From positions 1 to 64,000 of the forward strand of contig JACPFV010000036.1 of NCBI GenBank assembly GCA_016182805.1: 64,000 nucleotides of DNA. Reading direction: 5' to 3'. The translations under genes and the position numbers were made by a program. This DNA is from Gammaproteobacteria bacterium. GTDB taxonomy: Bacteria; Pseudomonadota; Gammaproteobacteria; Nevskiales; Nevskiaceae. Below are positions 43,359 to 54,976 of the stretch, piece by piece (the first letter of the stretch is position 1; each line of letters starts with the position of its first letter). The notes beneath the pieces are model-generated. The model saw nothing but the letters and a program-made list of their open reading frames with translations. It was not told the DNA's origin and ran no database searches.

Positions 43359-45554
43359 TCAGTTTTCGATTTTCAGGCTGTCGCTCAGCACCTTGGGCGT
43401 GATGAAGATGAGCAGCTCGGCCTTGTTGGAGACGTTGCGCTTGTTGCGGAAGATCGCGCCGATCAGCGGCAGGTCGCCCAGGAACGGCACCTTGGTGACG
43501 AGGCTGTTGGTGGTCTCCTCGTAGATGCCGCCGAGCACCACGGTCTGCCCGTTCTCCACCAGCACCTGCGTGTTCACCTCGCGGGTGTCGATGCTGGGGA
43601 TGGTGCCGCCGGTCACGTTCGCCACCTGCTGGCCGACGCTGTCCTTCTTCACCTCCAGGTCCATGATGACGCGCTGATCCGGGGTGACCTGCGGCGTGAC
43701 CTTGAGCGACAGCACCGCCTTCTTGAACGAGATCGAGGTGGCGCCGCTGCTGGAGGCTTCCTGGTACGGGATCTCGACACCGGACTCGATCGAGGCCTCC
43801 TTGCCGTTGGCGGTGATGACGCGCGGCGCCGACTGCACCTCGCCGCGGCCCTCGGCCTGCAGCGCGGACAGCTCCAGGTCCACCAGGTAGTCCGAACCGA
43901 GCACCGCGAAGGCGATGCGGCCGGAAGGGCCGGCCACCGGCAGGCTGACGTTGAAGCGGTCGTTGAGCGCGCCCAGCGTGACCGGGAAGCCGCCGTTGTC
44001 CAGGAAGCTGGACACGGCGGTGTCGTTTGCCGTCGCGCTGCCGGAGGTGCTCAACAGGCCGTTGGCGCCGTTGCGCGCGACCGCGGACACGCCGAAGCGC
44101 GCGCCCAGCTCCTTGGTGAAGTCGTTGTTGGCGATGACGATGCGCGACTCGATCAGCACCTGCTTGACCGGGATGTCGAGCTTGGCGATCAGCGCGCGGA
44201 TGTCGGCCAGCTTTTCGCGCGTCTCCTGCACCAGCAGGGTGTTGGTGCGCTCGTCCACGGTCACGCGACCGCGCTCGGACAACAGCGAGCTGCCGCCGGC
44301 CGCACCCGCCGCGCCGCCGCTGCTGCTGCTGCTGCCGCCACCGCCGCTGCTGGCGGTGAGGATCGCCTTGATGTCGGAGGCCTTGGCGTAGTTGACCTGG
44401 ATGATCTCCGACACCAGCGGCCCGAGCTGGGTCTTGGCCTTCTGCGCCTCCAGCTCGGCCTTTTCGCGCTCGGTCAGCTCCGACAGCGGAGCCACCAGCA
44501 TGACGTTGCCCTGGCGGCGCATGCCCAGACCCTTGGTGCGCAGGATGATGTCCAGCGCCTGGTCCCAGGGCACGTTCTGCAGGCGCATCGCCACCGTGCC
44601 CTGCACGGTGTCGGACACGACCATGTTGGTTCCGGCGACGTCGGCGATGATCTGCAACAGCGAGCGCACGTCGACGCTCTGGAACGACAGCGAGATGCGC
44701 TCGCCGGTGTACTGCGGCTCCAGGCGCGTCTTCTCCTCCTGCTTCTCGGCGGTCAGCGGCTGCAATTCCAGGGTGAACAGATTGCCGGCCTGGTACGCCA
44801 GCTGCTCGAAGTCGGCACCGGCCACCGGCGTCACCGCGATCTCGCTGTCCGCGCCCAGGCGCGTGATATCGATGAACTTGACCGGCGTGGCGAAGTCCAG
44901 CACATCCAGGCGGCGCAGCAGCATCTCGCCGACCGCGGTGTTGCGGAACTTGGCGCGCACCTTGCCGCCCTCCTCGCGCACGTCGACCACGGTGCGCGGG
45001 TCGGTGAGCATGACCACGATGCGGCCCTCGCCCTTCTCGCCGCGGCGGAAGTCGACGTTGGCGATCTGCGACACCGACGGCGGCGGCAGCGCCGGCGCGG
45101 CCGGGACGATGGCGGACGCCGCCGGCGCCGGTGCATCGGCGCCGCCACCCAGCTCCACGGTGAGGCGGTTGCCCTGGCGCCGCACGATGTGCGGCACCAG
45201 CTCGGTCAGCTCCACCACCACGCGCGTGCGGCCCTTGGCCTCGGCCACCATGATCGAGCGCGCCTTGCCCACCGCCAGCTTGCGGACGCGCTCGGCCACC
45301 TGCGAGCGGGTTTCGGGCAGGTCCAGCGCCAGGCGCGCCGGCTTCTCCACGGTGAACGTGACCGGCTCCGGCGCCTCCTCCGACAGGGTCAGGGTGAACA
45401 GCACGCGGCCGCCGTCCAGCTCGACGAAGTCCACCGCTTGGAGAGCGCGGCGCGGCTCGTCCTGCGCCGGCAGCGCCGCGGCCCAGGCCAGGAGGAGAAG
45501 GCCGGCCCATCGAAAGCGCCGGGCCGCCGGTGCGAAAAGGTTTTTTCGGATCAT
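43359..45554 (-). CDS. pilQ: type IV pilus secretin PilQ
   Basis: AMIN-like N-terminus, STN block (ISLSFQSVDVRSLLQIIADVAGTNMVVSDTV), secretin domain (VLGGIYEETTN...VPFLGDLPLIGAIFRN). Confidence 0.96.
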   Translation of the reverse strand: MIRKNLFAPAARRFRWAGLLLLAWAAALPAQDEPRRALQAVDFVELDGGRVLFTLTLSEEAPEPVTFTVEKPARLALDLPETRSQVAERVRKLAVGKARSIMVAEAKGRTRVVVELTELVPHIVRRQGNRLTVELGGGADAPAPAASAIVPAAPALPPPSVSQIANVDFRRGEKGEGRIVVMLTDPRTVVDVREEGGKVRAKFRNTAVGEMLLRRLDVLDFATPVKFIDITRLGADSEIAVTPVAGADFEQLAYQAGNLFTLELQPLTAEKQEEKTRLEPQYTGERISLSFQSVDVRSLLQIIADVAGTNMVVSDTVQGTVAMRLQNVPWDQALDIILRTKGLGMRRQGNVMLVAPLSELTEREKAELEAQKAKTQLGPLVSEIIQVNYAKASDIKAILTASSGGGGSSSSSGGAAGAAGGSSLLSERGRVTVDERTNTLLVQETREKLADIRALIAKLDIPVKQVLIESRIVIANNDFTKELGARFGVSAVARNGANGLLSTSGSATANDTAVSSFLDNGGFPVTLGALNDRFNVSLPVAGPSGRIAFAVLGSDYLVDLELSALQAEGRGEVQSAPRVITANGKEASIESGVEIPYQEASSSGATSISFKKAVLSLKVTPQVTPDQRVIMDLEVKKDSVGQQVANVTGGTIPSIDTREVNTQVLVENGQTVVLGGIYEETTNSLVTKVPFLGDLPLIGAIFRNKRNVSNKAELLIFITPKVLSDSLKIEN

Positions 45555-45574
45555 GGTCGAGACTCCCCAGGGCC

Positions 45575-46096
45575 TCACTCGGCGAGCGCCAGGCTGGCCG
45601 GGCGCTGCATCCAGCCGCCGAAGCCGTCCGGAATGATTTCCAGCAACTGCACTTCGGTCTCCGAGACGCGCAGGATCTCGCCGAAGTTCTGGCCCAGGTG
45701 GTCGCCGCGCGCCACGCGGTGGACCAGGCCGTCGGGCGCCTGGATCAGGGCGTAGGAGCGGTCCTGGATCAGGATCGTGCCGATCATCTTGAGCGCATCC
45801 AGGGGAAACTCCTCCAGCGGCTCCTTGTTGCGGTTCACGTCGGGCCGGATGCCGCCGCCCGCGCCGCCCGCCACGACCTCGCGCGCGCCGCTGGGCGGCT
45901 CGTACGGGTCGCGCCGCTCGCCCGCGATGTAGACGAACGCCTCGTACGGTTTCATCTGCGGGATCGGCTCGATCGCGCGCGACTTGCGCGACTTGACCTC
46001 GGCGACGTAGCTCTCCAGGTCGGACATGTCCTGCGCGCAGCCGGCGGCGCCGGCCGCGGCCGCGACGGCGAGCCACCACGCGGCGCGCCGGCTCAC
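45575..46096 (-). CDS. pilP: type IV pilus assembly lipoprotein PilP
   Basis: 173 aa; lipobox, ...RRDPYEPP; position in pilMNOPQ. Confidence 0.93.
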   Translation of the reverse strand: MSRRAAWWLAVAAAAGAAGCAQDMSDLESYVAEVKSRKSRAIEPIPQMKPYEAFVYIAGERRDPYEPPSGAREVVAGGAGGGIRPDVNRNKEPLEEFPLDALKMIGTILIQDRSYALIQAPDGLVHRVARGDHLGQNFGEILRVSETEVQLLEIIPDGFGGWMQRPASLALAE

Positions 46097-46734
46097 TTCT
46101 TGGCTCCGGACTTGGCCGCCGCGACCTCGCTATCGTCGAGATAGCGGTAGGTCTTGGCCAGGGCGGTCATGCGCAGCTCGCCCTTGGCGGCGCCGGCCGG
46201 CCGGATCTCCACCTCGTCGATCGTGACGATGCGCGGCAACGCCGCCACGCCGCTGGCAAAGCTGCCCAGCTCGTGGAACGAGCCGACCACGACCAGGCGG
46301 TTGGGCACCTCGGCGTAGAACTCGCGCGTGTTCTCGCCCTGCGGCTGGAACAGCTCCTCCTCCAGCGCGCTGGCGACGCGGGTCTGGGCGATGTCGTTGA
46401 CCAGGTTGGGCATCTCGGCCTTGCTCGGCAGCTGGCGCAGCATCGCGCCGAACGACCGCTCCATCTCGGCGAGCTGCTCCTTGTAGGCATCCAGCGCCGC
46501 CACCTTGCGCTGCTTGGCCTCGAACTGCTCGCGCAGGCCGACCTCTTCCTGCTGCACCGTGGCCAGTTCCTCGCGCAGCGGGATCACGAACAGGTACAGG
46601 CCGCCGGCGACCACGCCCAGGCACAGGAACACGATGGCGCCGATGCGCGCCCACAGCGGCCAGGCGCCGGGGTTCTGCGCATCCAGCGTCTGCGCCTCCT
46701 GGAACAGCTTCTGCACGCGCTCCTGGAAGGTCAT
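46093..46734 (-). CDS. pilO: type IV pilus assembly protein PilO
   Basis: MTFQERVQKLFQEAQTLD...LREQFEAKQRKVAALDAYKEQLAEMERSFGAMLRQLPSKAEMPNLV. Confidence 0.94.
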   Translation of the reverse strand: MTFQERVQKLFQEAQTLDAQNPGAWPLWARIGAIVFLCLGVVAGGLYLFVIPLREELATVQQEEVGLREQFEAKQRKVAALDAYKEQLAEMERSFGAMLRQLPSKAEMPNLVNDIAQTRVASALEEELFQPQGENTREFYAEVPNRLVVVGSFHELGSFASGVAALPRIVTIDEVEIRPAGAAKGELRMTALAKTYRYLDDSEVAAAKSGAKK

Positions 46735-47324
46735 TGCTCGCCCTCCTCCGCGCCGGCCTCGCCTTCGGCCTTCTGCTCCGGCTTGGTCAGGCTGCGCACG
46801 CGCAGCTGGAACTCGCTCTGCCGGTGGTTGTTCTTCTCGGTGGTGCGGATCACGATCAGGTGCGGGTCCGCGAACCACGGCGAGGCCTCGAAGTTCTTCA
46901 TGTACGAGGAAATGCGGCCGTTGGACTCGGCGATGCCGTCGATCTGCACGCTGCCGCCCGACTGGCGGATGCCGGTCAGGTGCACGCCGTCCGGCAGGGT
47001 GTTCACGACCTCGTCGAAAAAGTGCACGGTGGCCGAACGACTCTGCTGCAGCTCCTCGATCACGCGCATGCGCGCCAGCAGGCTCTGCTTGAGCTTCTCC
47101 AGCTCCTGGATCTCCGCGATCTTCTTCTCCATCTCGGCGATCTGCTGAGTGAGGAAGGCGTTGCGCCCGCGCTGGAACTCGATCGCCTGGTTGCAGTAGG
47201 TGACGACGCCGAACACCGCCAGCGCCGCCAGGACGACGAAGCCGACCGCCAGCACCGCGAACTGCTGCTTGCGCTGGTTGCGCAGTTCCGCGCGCCAGTC
47301 GAGCAGGTTGATGCGCGTGGCCAT
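46731..47324 (-). CDS. pilN: type IV pilus assembly protein PilN
   Basis: INLLDWRAELRNQRKQQF plus single TM. Confidence 0.95.
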   Translation of the reverse strand: MATRINLLDWRAELRNQRKQQFAVLAVGFVVLAALAVFGVVTYCNQAIEFQRGRNAFLTQQIAEMEKKIAEIQELEKLKQSLLARMRVIEELQQSRSATVHFFDEVVNTLPDGVHLTGIRQSGGSVQIDGIAESNGRISSYMKNFEASPWFADPHLIVIRTTEKNNHRQSEFQLRVRSLTKPEQKAEGEAGAEEGEQ

Positions 47325-47327
47325 GCG

Positions 47328-48410
47328 CTACACCCGCGGCTCGTCGAAGGCGCGGAACGCCAGGCCGCAGGCGATCAGCAGGCTGGCCTCCTCCTTGGCC
47401 AGCTGCTGCGGCTTGGCGCGCGCGGCGATCGACATCTCGGCGAACGGCCGCGCGACCACCGTCGGGATCTTGAGGCGCTCCTGCATGATCCGGTCGACGT
47501 TGGCGATGTGCGCGCAGCCGCCGGCCAGGACGACCTGGTCGATCTGGGTGTACTGCGTGGAGGCGGAGAAGAAAAATTGCAGCGAGCGGTCGATCTGCTG
47601 CGCCATGTCGGCCAGGAAGTGCGCCAGCACCTCGCCCTCGTAGTTCTCCGGCAGGTTGCCCTGGCGCTTGGCCTTGTTCGCCTCGTCCAGCGACATGCCG
47701 TAGTGGCGCATGATGTCCTCGGTCAGCTGCTTGCCGCCGAAAGCCTGGTCGCGGGTGTAGATGGTCTTGAGGTCGTGCAGGATCGTCACCGCGGTGACGC
47801 TGGCGCCCATGTCGACGACCGCGATGGTCTTCTTCTCGCCGCGGTCCGGCATCTGGTGGCGCAGGAATTGACAGGCGTTCTCCAGCGCGTAGGTCTCGAT
47901 GTCGACGACCTTGGCATGGAGGTTGGCGATCTCCAGCGCGGCCAGGCGCTGCTCGATCTGCTCCTTGCGGCAGGCGGCGAGCAGCACGTCCACGGTGTTG
48001 GGGTCCTTCTCGGTCGGCCCGACGACCTGGAAGTCGACGTTCACCTCGTCGATCGGGTACGGGATGTACTGGTCGGCCTCGACCTTGATCTGCTCCTCCA
48101 TCTCGCCGTCGGACAGCGTCGCCGGCATCTGGATGATCTTGGTGATGACCGAAGCGCCGGCCACCGCGATGGCGGCGGCGCGGGTGCGGGTACCGGCGCG
48201 CGACAGGGCCTTCTGGATGGCGTCGCCGACGGCGGCCGGGTCGGCGATCTGCTTCTCGTTGACCGCCGCGGGCGGGAGCGGCTCGCAGGCGTACGCCTCG
48301 ACGTGGTACTTGTCGCCCTTGCGCGACAGCTCCAGCAGCTTGACCGAACTGGAACTGATGTCCAGCCCGACCAAAGCTTTTGTGCCACCGCCCAGCAGCG
48401 ATTCCAGCAT
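47328..48410 (-). CDS. pilM: type IV pilus assembly protein PilM
   Basis: LVGLDISSSSVKLLELS (actin-like fold). Confidence 0.96.
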   Translation of the reverse strand: MLESLLGGGTKALVGLDISSSSVKLLELSRKGDKYHVEAYACEPLPPAAVNEKQIADPAAVGDAIQKALSRAGTRTRAAAIAVAGASVITKIIQMPATLSDGEMEEQIKVEADQYIPYPIDEVNVDFQVVGPTEKDPNTVDVLLAACRKEQIEQRLAALEIANLHAKVVDIETYALENACQFLRHQMPDRGEKKTIAVVDMGASVTAVTILHDLKTIYTRDQAFGGKQLTEDIMRHYGMSLDEANKAKRQGNLPENYEGEVLAHFLADMAQQIDRSLQFFFSASTQYTQIDQVVLAGGCAHIANVDRIMQERLKIPTVVARPFAEMSIAARAKPQQLAKEEASLLIACGLAFRAFDEPRV

Positions 48411-48558
48411 GTGGTGCCCGCCTGTCGCGGAGCCGCGTCTCCTCGTGCCTGTCCGGCGTTCGCGGGTGACTTTGTCCGCTCTGAACCCTAATATAACTCA
48501 GAATAGCTGCGAAGCAACACGAAATTCGTCTCACAACTTACTGATCCCTCACTGGAAG

Positions 48559-51030
48559 ATGACGCCGGAGCTTCGGCCCGACCCCCCCCTGAGCGGGCCG
48601 GGCGTATTGCGCCCCGAGGCGCGCCCGCCGCGGCCCCGGCCGCGCCGGTCGTGGTGGTGGCTGCTCGTCTCGATCGTTCTGGGCCTCTCCGCCGCGGGCG
48701 CCGGTGCCGCCGGCGTCGCGTTGTTCTGGCTCTACCGCCAGCTGCCGCCGACCGACGTCATCAAGGAGCTGAAGCTGTCGGTGCCGATGCGCGTGTTCAC
48801 GCGCGACGGCAAGCTGATCGGCGAGTTCGGCGCCGAACGCCGCGACCCGCTGCGCTACGACCAGTTCCCGGCGCAGGCGATCCAGGCGTTCCTGGCCGCC
48901 GAGGACGACCGCTTCTTCGAGCACCCCGGCGTCGACTGGCACGGCCTGGCGCGCGCCGCGGCGCACCTGGTCGCCACCGGCGAGAAGTCGCAGGGCGGCA
49001 GCACCATCACCATGCAGCTCGCACGCAACGTGTTCCTGTCCAGCGAGCGCACCTACACGCGCAAGGCCAAGGAGATCCTGCTGGCCTTGCGGATCGAGAA
49101 GGACCTCGACAAGCGGCAGATCCTGGAGATCTACCTCAACAAGATCTTCCTCGGCCAGCGCGCCTACGGCGTCGGCGCCGCCGCCCAGGTCTACTTCGGC
49201 AAGGAGCTGCGCGAGCTGTCGCTGGGCGAGGTCGCGATCCTGGCCGGCCTGCCCAAGGCGCCCTCGCGCGACAACCCCGTCGCCAGCCCCGAGCGCGCGC
49301 GCGACCGCCGCAACTACGTGCTGCGCCGCATGCGCGAACTGGGCTACGTCGAGCGCGAGCCGTTCGAGGCCGCGCTCAAGGAACCGGTGCTGGCGCGCGA
49401 GGAGCGGCCCGCGGCGGAGGTCGACGCCTACTACGTCGCCGAGATGGTGCGCACCGAGCTGGTCAACCGCTACGGCGAGGCCGCCTACGGCGACGGCTAC
49501 ACCGTCACCACCACGCTCGACGCGCAGCTGCAGCGCGCCGCCAACGAATCGCTGCGCGCCGCGCTGCGCGACTACGACCTGCGCCACGGCTGGCGCGGGC
49601 CCGAAGCCCGGCTGCCGCCGGAGGCGCTGGCCGAGTTCAGGCTCAAGGCGGCCGAGCCGCACCCGCTGGCCGACGCCGCGCTCGACGCGCTGCCGGCGGT
49701 GGCCGAGCTGCTGCCGGCGGCGGTGGTCGAGTTCGCGCCCGAGCGGCTGCGCGTGCTGACCCGCGACCACAGCCTGCTCGATATCCGCAAGGACGAGTTC
49801 GCCTGGGCCGGCTTCACCGATGAGCTGTCGCCGGCTCCGGGCGACCTCGTGCGCGTGCGGCGCCAGGGCGAGCGCTGGGCGCTGGCACAACTGCCGGCGG
49901 TGCAGGGCGCGTTCGTGGCGCTGGACCCGCGCGACGGCGCGATCCGCGCCCTGGTCGGCGGCTACGACTACTTCCACGGCAAGTTCAACCGCGTGATCCA
50001 GGCGCGGCGCCAGCCGGGCTCCGGCTTCAAGCCCTTCCTTTACTCGGCCGCACTGGCGGCCGGCTTCACGCCGGCCTCGGTGATCCTCGACGCGCCGGTG
50101 GTGTTCGACGACCCCGCGCTGGAATCGACCTGGCGCCCGGAGAACTACTCCGGCAAGTTCTACGGCCCCACGCGCCTGCGCGAGGCGCTGGTCGAGTCGC
50201 GCAACCTGGTCTCGATCCGGCTGTTGCAGTCCATCGGCGTCGAGTACGCGCGCGACTACGCGGCGAAATTCGGCCTGCCGGCCGAGCGCATCCCGCGCGA
50301 CCTGACGCTGGCGCTGGGCAGCGGCGCGTTCACGCCGCTGGAGATCGCGCGCGGCTACGCGGTGTTCGCCAACGGCGGCTTCCTGGTCGAGCCGCATTTC
50401 ATCGCGGAAATCCGCAACAGCGCCGGCGAGGTCGCGTTCAAGGCCGAGCCGGCCCCGGCCTGCCCGGAGTGCCCCGAGCCGGAGCCGGAGGCGCCGGCGG
50501 CTGCCGTCGCCGACATGCCGCCGGCCGAAGGCGCGCCCCGCACCGCGCCGCGCGCGATCGAGCCGCGCATCGTCTACCTGGCGCGCGACATGCTGCGCGA
50601 CGTGGTCACGTCCGGCACGGCGGCGCGCGTGCGCGAGCTGGGGCGCGGCGACCTGGCCGGCAAGACCGGCACCACCAACGACGAGACCGACGCCTGGTTC
50701 AACGGCTTCTCGTCGCACCTGGTCGCGGTGTGCTGGCTGGGCTTCGACCAGCCGACGCCGCTGGGCCGCGGCGAGGTCGGCGGCCGCGCCGCGCTGCCGA
50801 TGTGGATGGACTTCATGCAGGCGGCGCTCAAGGGCGTGCCCGAGGAATGGCCGGAACGGCCGCCCGGCCTGGTGTCGGTGCGCATCAACCCGCAGACCGG
50901 CAAGCTCGCCTCGGCCACCGCGCAGGACGCGATGTTCGAGGTGGTGCAGGCCGAGCATCTGCCGCCGGCGGACAGCGAGGAAGCGGCGGACGGCCAGGCT
51001 CTACAGCAGAAGCCGGAAGATTTGTACTGA
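48559..51030 (+). CDS. mrcA: penicillin-binding protein 1A
   Basis: Transglycosylase (AAEDDRFFEHPGVDWHG, GGSTITMQLARN) and transpeptidase (RQPGSGFKPFLYS, KTGTTND) motifs. Start at 48559, not the longer ORF start. Confidence 0.95.
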   Translation: MTPELRPDPPLSGPGVLRPEARPPRPRPRRSWWWLLVSIVLGLSAAGAGAAGVALFWLYRQLPPTDVIKELKLSVPMRVFTRDGKLIGEFGAERRDPLRYDQFPAQAIQAFLAAEDDRFFEHPGVDWHGLARAAAHLVATGEKSQGGSTITMQLARNVFLSSERTYTRKAKEILLALRIEKDLDKRQILEIYLNKIFLGQRAYGVGAAAQVYFGKELRELSLGEVAILAGLPKAPSRDNPVASPERARDRRNYVLRRMRELGYVEREPFEAALKEPVLAREERPAAEVDAYYVAEMVRTELVNRYGEAAYGDGYTVTTTLDAQLQRAANESLRAALRDYDLRHGWRGPEARLPPEALAEFRLKAAEPHPLADAALDALPAVAELLPAAVVEFAPERLRVLTRDHSLLDIRKDEFAWAGFTDELSPAPGDLVRVRRQGERWALAQLPAVQGAFVALDPRDGAIRALVGGYDYFHGKFNRVIQARRQPGSGFKPFLYSAALAAGFTPASVILDAPVVFDDPALESTWRPENYSGKFYGPTRLREALVESRNLVSIRLLQSIGVEYARDYAAKFGLPAERIPRDLTLALGSGAFTPLEIARGYAVFANGGFLVEPHFIAEIRNSAGEVAFKAEPAPACPECPEPEPEAPAAAVADMPPAEGAPRTAPRAIEPRIVYLARDMLRDVVTSGTAARVRELGRGDLAGKTGTTNDETDAWFNGFSSHLVAVCWLGFDQPTPLGRGEVGGRAALPMWMDFMQAALKGVPEEWPERPPGLVSVRINPQTGKLASATAQDAMFEVVQAEHLPPADSEEAADGQALQQKPEDLY

Positions 51031-51160
51031 GGCAAGCCTGGCGCGCCTCGTCCCGGCGGAGGCCCGCATCGGGGCCGAAGCAGGGACCGACCCCGGCGCC
51101 GGGATGCTGGCGCCGCCGGTTTTGCGCTAAATTCCGGTTGCCATTTTTCAGAGGCCGTCC

Positions 51161-51784
51161 ATGGGCAAGCGAGCCTTGGGCCCGGAGCGCAGCCGCATCG
51201 TGCAGGAAGCGGCGCGCATCATCTGCGAGGAATCCCTTTCCGACTACCGCCTGGCCAAGCAGAAGGCGGTGCAGCGCCTGGGCTACGGCCCGCAGGCGGC
51301 GCTGCCGTCCAACGCCGACATCCACGCCGCGGTGATCGAGTACCAGCGCCTGTTCGGCGGCCGCGAGTACGCGCAGCGCCTGCAGCGTCTGCGCCGCACC
51401 GCGCTGCAGGCCATGCGCCTGCTGGCCGACTACCGGCCGCGCCTGGTTGGCGCGGTCGCCACCGGCGCGACCACGGAGGCGCACCGGGTGCAGCTGCACT
51501 GTTTCGCCGACAAGCCGGAGGTCATCGACCTGCTGCTGGAGTCGCGCGGCCTGCCGTTCGAGGTGGACGAGCGCCGCTACCGCTACGGCAACGGCCAGGT
51601 CGCGGACGTGCCGGTACTGAGCTTCATGGCGGCCGAGACCGGCGTGCAGGTGGCGGTGTTCCCGGAGCGCGAGCTGCGCCACCCGCCGCTGTCGCCGGTG
51701 GACGGCCTGCCGATGAAGCGCCTGGCGGCGCCGGACGTCGAGGCGCTGGCGGCCGAGCCGCCGGACGTTCTGGCCGGAGATTGA
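51161..51784 (+). CDS. conserved hypothetical protein
   Basis: 207 aa ORF with consistent codon usage. Confidence 0.65.
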   Translation: MGKRALGPERSRIVQEAARIICEESLSDYRLAKQKAVQRLGYGPQAALPSNADIHAAVIEYQRLFGGREYAQRLQRLRRTALQAMRLLADYRPRLVGAVATGATTEAHRVQLHCFADKPEVIDLLLESRGLPFEVDERRYRYGNGQVADVPVLSFMAAETGVQVAVFPERELRHPPLSPVDGLPMKRLAAPDVEALAAEPPDVLAGD

Positions 51785-51866
51785 TCCGGAATTGCCCCGA
51801 AGCCCGCTACGGGTCAGTCCGGTGACGCCATCCCTGGCGGGGCGGCAGCGGTTGCTTGAACGCCCG

Positions 51867-51916
51867 GACCGGCCATCCATGGCCGGTCGTCAGGGGTCCC
51901 GCGGCCAGTGGCCGCG
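51867..51916. terminator. two tandem hairpins between convergent genes
   Basis: gaccggccat-cc-atggccggtc (51867-51888) and cgcggcc-agt-ggccgcg (51900-51916). Confidence 0.55.
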
Positions 51917-51927
51917 AAACGGACGCC

Positions 51928-53229
51928 CTAACCCTTGCGCTTGGCGATGTCCGCGTAGTTGCGCTGCGGCGCGCCGACGTAGACCTGGCGCGGGCGGCCG
52001 ATGCGGTTTTGCGGGTCGGCGGTCATCTCGATCCAGTGCGCGCACCAGCCGACGGTGCGGGCGATGGCGAACATCGGCGTGAACATGTTCACCGGGATGC
52101 CCAGCGCCTTGTAGATGATGCCGGAGTAGAAGTCCACGTTCGGGTACAGCTTGCGCTCCTTGAAGTAGTCGTCCGACAGCGCGATCTCCTCCAGCTTGAG
52201 CGCCAGCTCCATCTGCGGGTCGTTGTCCTTGCCCAGGTGCTTCAACACCTTGTGGCACTGCTCGCGGATGATGGTGGCGCGCGGGTCGAAGTTCTTGTAA
52301 ACGCGGTGGCCGAAGCCCATCAGGCGCACGCCGCTGTTCTTGTCCTTGACCTTGGCCATGAAGTTCGGGACGTTCTTGACGTCGCCGATCTGGTCCAGCA
52401 TGCGCAGCACCGCCTCGTTGGCGCCGCCGTGCGCCGGGCCCCACAGCGCGGCGATGCCGGCGGCGATGGCGGCGTACGGGTTGCAGCCGGTCGAGCCGGC
52501 CAGGCGCACGGTGGAGGTGGAGGCGTTCTGCTCGTGGTCGGCGTGCAGGATGAACAGCACGTCCAGCGCCTTGGCCGCGATCGGGTCGACGTGGTACGGC
52601 TCCGCCGGCACCGAGAACATCATGTGCAGCAGGTTGGAGCAGTAGTCCAGGTGGTTCTGCGGGTACATGAACGGCTGGCCGAAGTACTTCTTGTAGGCCG
52701 CCGCCGCGATCGTCGGGATCTTCGCGATCATGCGGTGCGCGAAGATGTCGCGATGGCGCGGATCCTTGTTGTTCGTCGTGTCGTGGTAGAACGCGGACAT
52801 CGAGCCGACGACGCCGGTCAGCATCGCCATCGGATGCGCGTCGTAGTTGAATCCCTGGAAGAAGCCCTTCAGGGACTCGTTGATCATCGTGTGCTTGCGG
52901 ATGTCCGAGTCGAACTTTTCGAGCTGCACCTTGGTCGGCAGCTCGCCGTACAGCACCAGGTAGCAGACTTCGATGAACGTGCTGTGCCGCGCGAGCTGGT
53001 CCACCGGGTAGCCGCGGTACAGCAGGATGCCGGCGTCGCCGTCGATGTAGGTGATCGCCGACTTGCAGGAGCAGGTGGACGAGAAGCCGGGGTCGTAGGT
53101 GAACGTGTCCAGCTTGTCGTAGACCTTGCCGACGTCCAGGCCGACCGGCCCGAGGGTGCCGGAGACGACAGGCAGATCGGTCTTTTCGCCGGTGGCGTTG
53201 TTGACCAGGCTGTAAGTGGGCTGGGTCAT
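51928..53229 (-). CDS. gltA: citrate synthase
   Basis: [33 protein letters not shown]. Confidence 0.97.
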   Translation of the reverse strand: MTQPTYSLVNNATGEKTDLPVVSGTLGPVGLDVGKVYDKLDTFTYDPGFSSTCSCKSAITYIDGDAGILLYRGYPVDQLARHSTFIEVCYLVLYGELPTKVQLEKFDSDIRKHTMINESLKGFFQGFNYDAHPMAMLTGVVGSMSAFYHDTTNNKDPRHRDIFAHRMIAKIPTIAAAAYKKYFGQPFMYPQNHLDYCSNLLHMMFSVPAEPYHVDPIAAKALDVLFILHADHEQNASTSTVRLAGSTGCNPYAAIAAGIAALWGPAHGGANEAVLRMLDQIGDVKNVPNFMAKVKDKNSGVRLMGFGHRVYKNFDPRATIIREQCHKVLKHLGKDNDPQMELALKLEEIALSDDYFKERKLYPNVDFYSGIIYKALGIPVNMFTPMFAIARTVGWCAHWIEMTADPQNRIGRPRQVYVGAPQRNYADIAKRKG

Positions 53230-53250
53230 GGCACTTCTCCCTGCAAGGCT

Positions 53251-54513
<1,263 letters not shown>

Positions 54514-54600
54514 CGGGGGGCTGCGCAGTGCCTGCTTCCTGGATGCGCATCTTGTTGCAGGGCGGCGGCAGTATAGGGCGCGGCCCGGCCTATAAACAAT

Positions 54601-54623
54601 AAAGCCGTGCGGAGCACGGCTTT
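54601..54623 (-). terminator. rho-independent terminator of rpmE
   Basis: aaagccgtgc-gga-gcacggcttt with T-rich trailer on minus strand. Confidence 0.85.
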
Positions 54624-54652
54624 ACCTTGCTGCATGACGGCAGACGCTTCGC

Positions 54653-54886
54653 TTACGCGCGCGCTTCGGGCTTCTTGGTGGCGGTGGCGGCGTAGCGCTT
54701 CTTGAACTTGTCGACGCGGCCGCCGGTGTCCACGATCTTCTGCTTGCCGGTGTAGAACGGGTGGCACACCGAGCAGACTTCGATGTGCAGCTCGGGCTTG
54801 CCGACCGTGGAGCGGGTCGCGAAGGTGTTGCCGCAGCTGCAGACGACCTTGACTTCCTTATAGGCCGGATGGATTTCCGCTTTCAT
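54653..54886 (-). CDS. rpmE: 50S ribosomal protein L31
   Basis: [27 protein letters not shown]...[28 protein letters not shown]. Confidence 0.97.
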   Translation of the reverse strand: MKAEIHPAYKEVKVVCSCGNTFATRSTVGKPELHIEVCSVCHPFYTGKQKIVDTGGRVDKFKKRYAATATKKPEARA

Positions 54887-54976
54887 GGTGAGGCTCGGAA
54901 TTGTGGTACGGGGGACCGCAAAAGGGCGCGCAGTTTAGACGAGCGCGTCCGAACGTGCAAATTCAATTCAGACAAA

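Noticed and set aside
44300-44360. GCT/GCC trinucleotide run inside pilQ as a possible contingency repeat
   Set aside because: In-frame Ser/Gly/Ala linker typical of PilQ; length changes by triplets would not switch the gene off.
42898-46079. Large alternate-frame minus ORFs over pilQ/pilP/aroK
   Set aside because: Shadow frames of well-supported pil and aro genes; low-complexity translation.
48538-50958. 806-aa minus-strand ORF
   Set aside because: Antisense to mrcA, which has clear PBP1A motifs.
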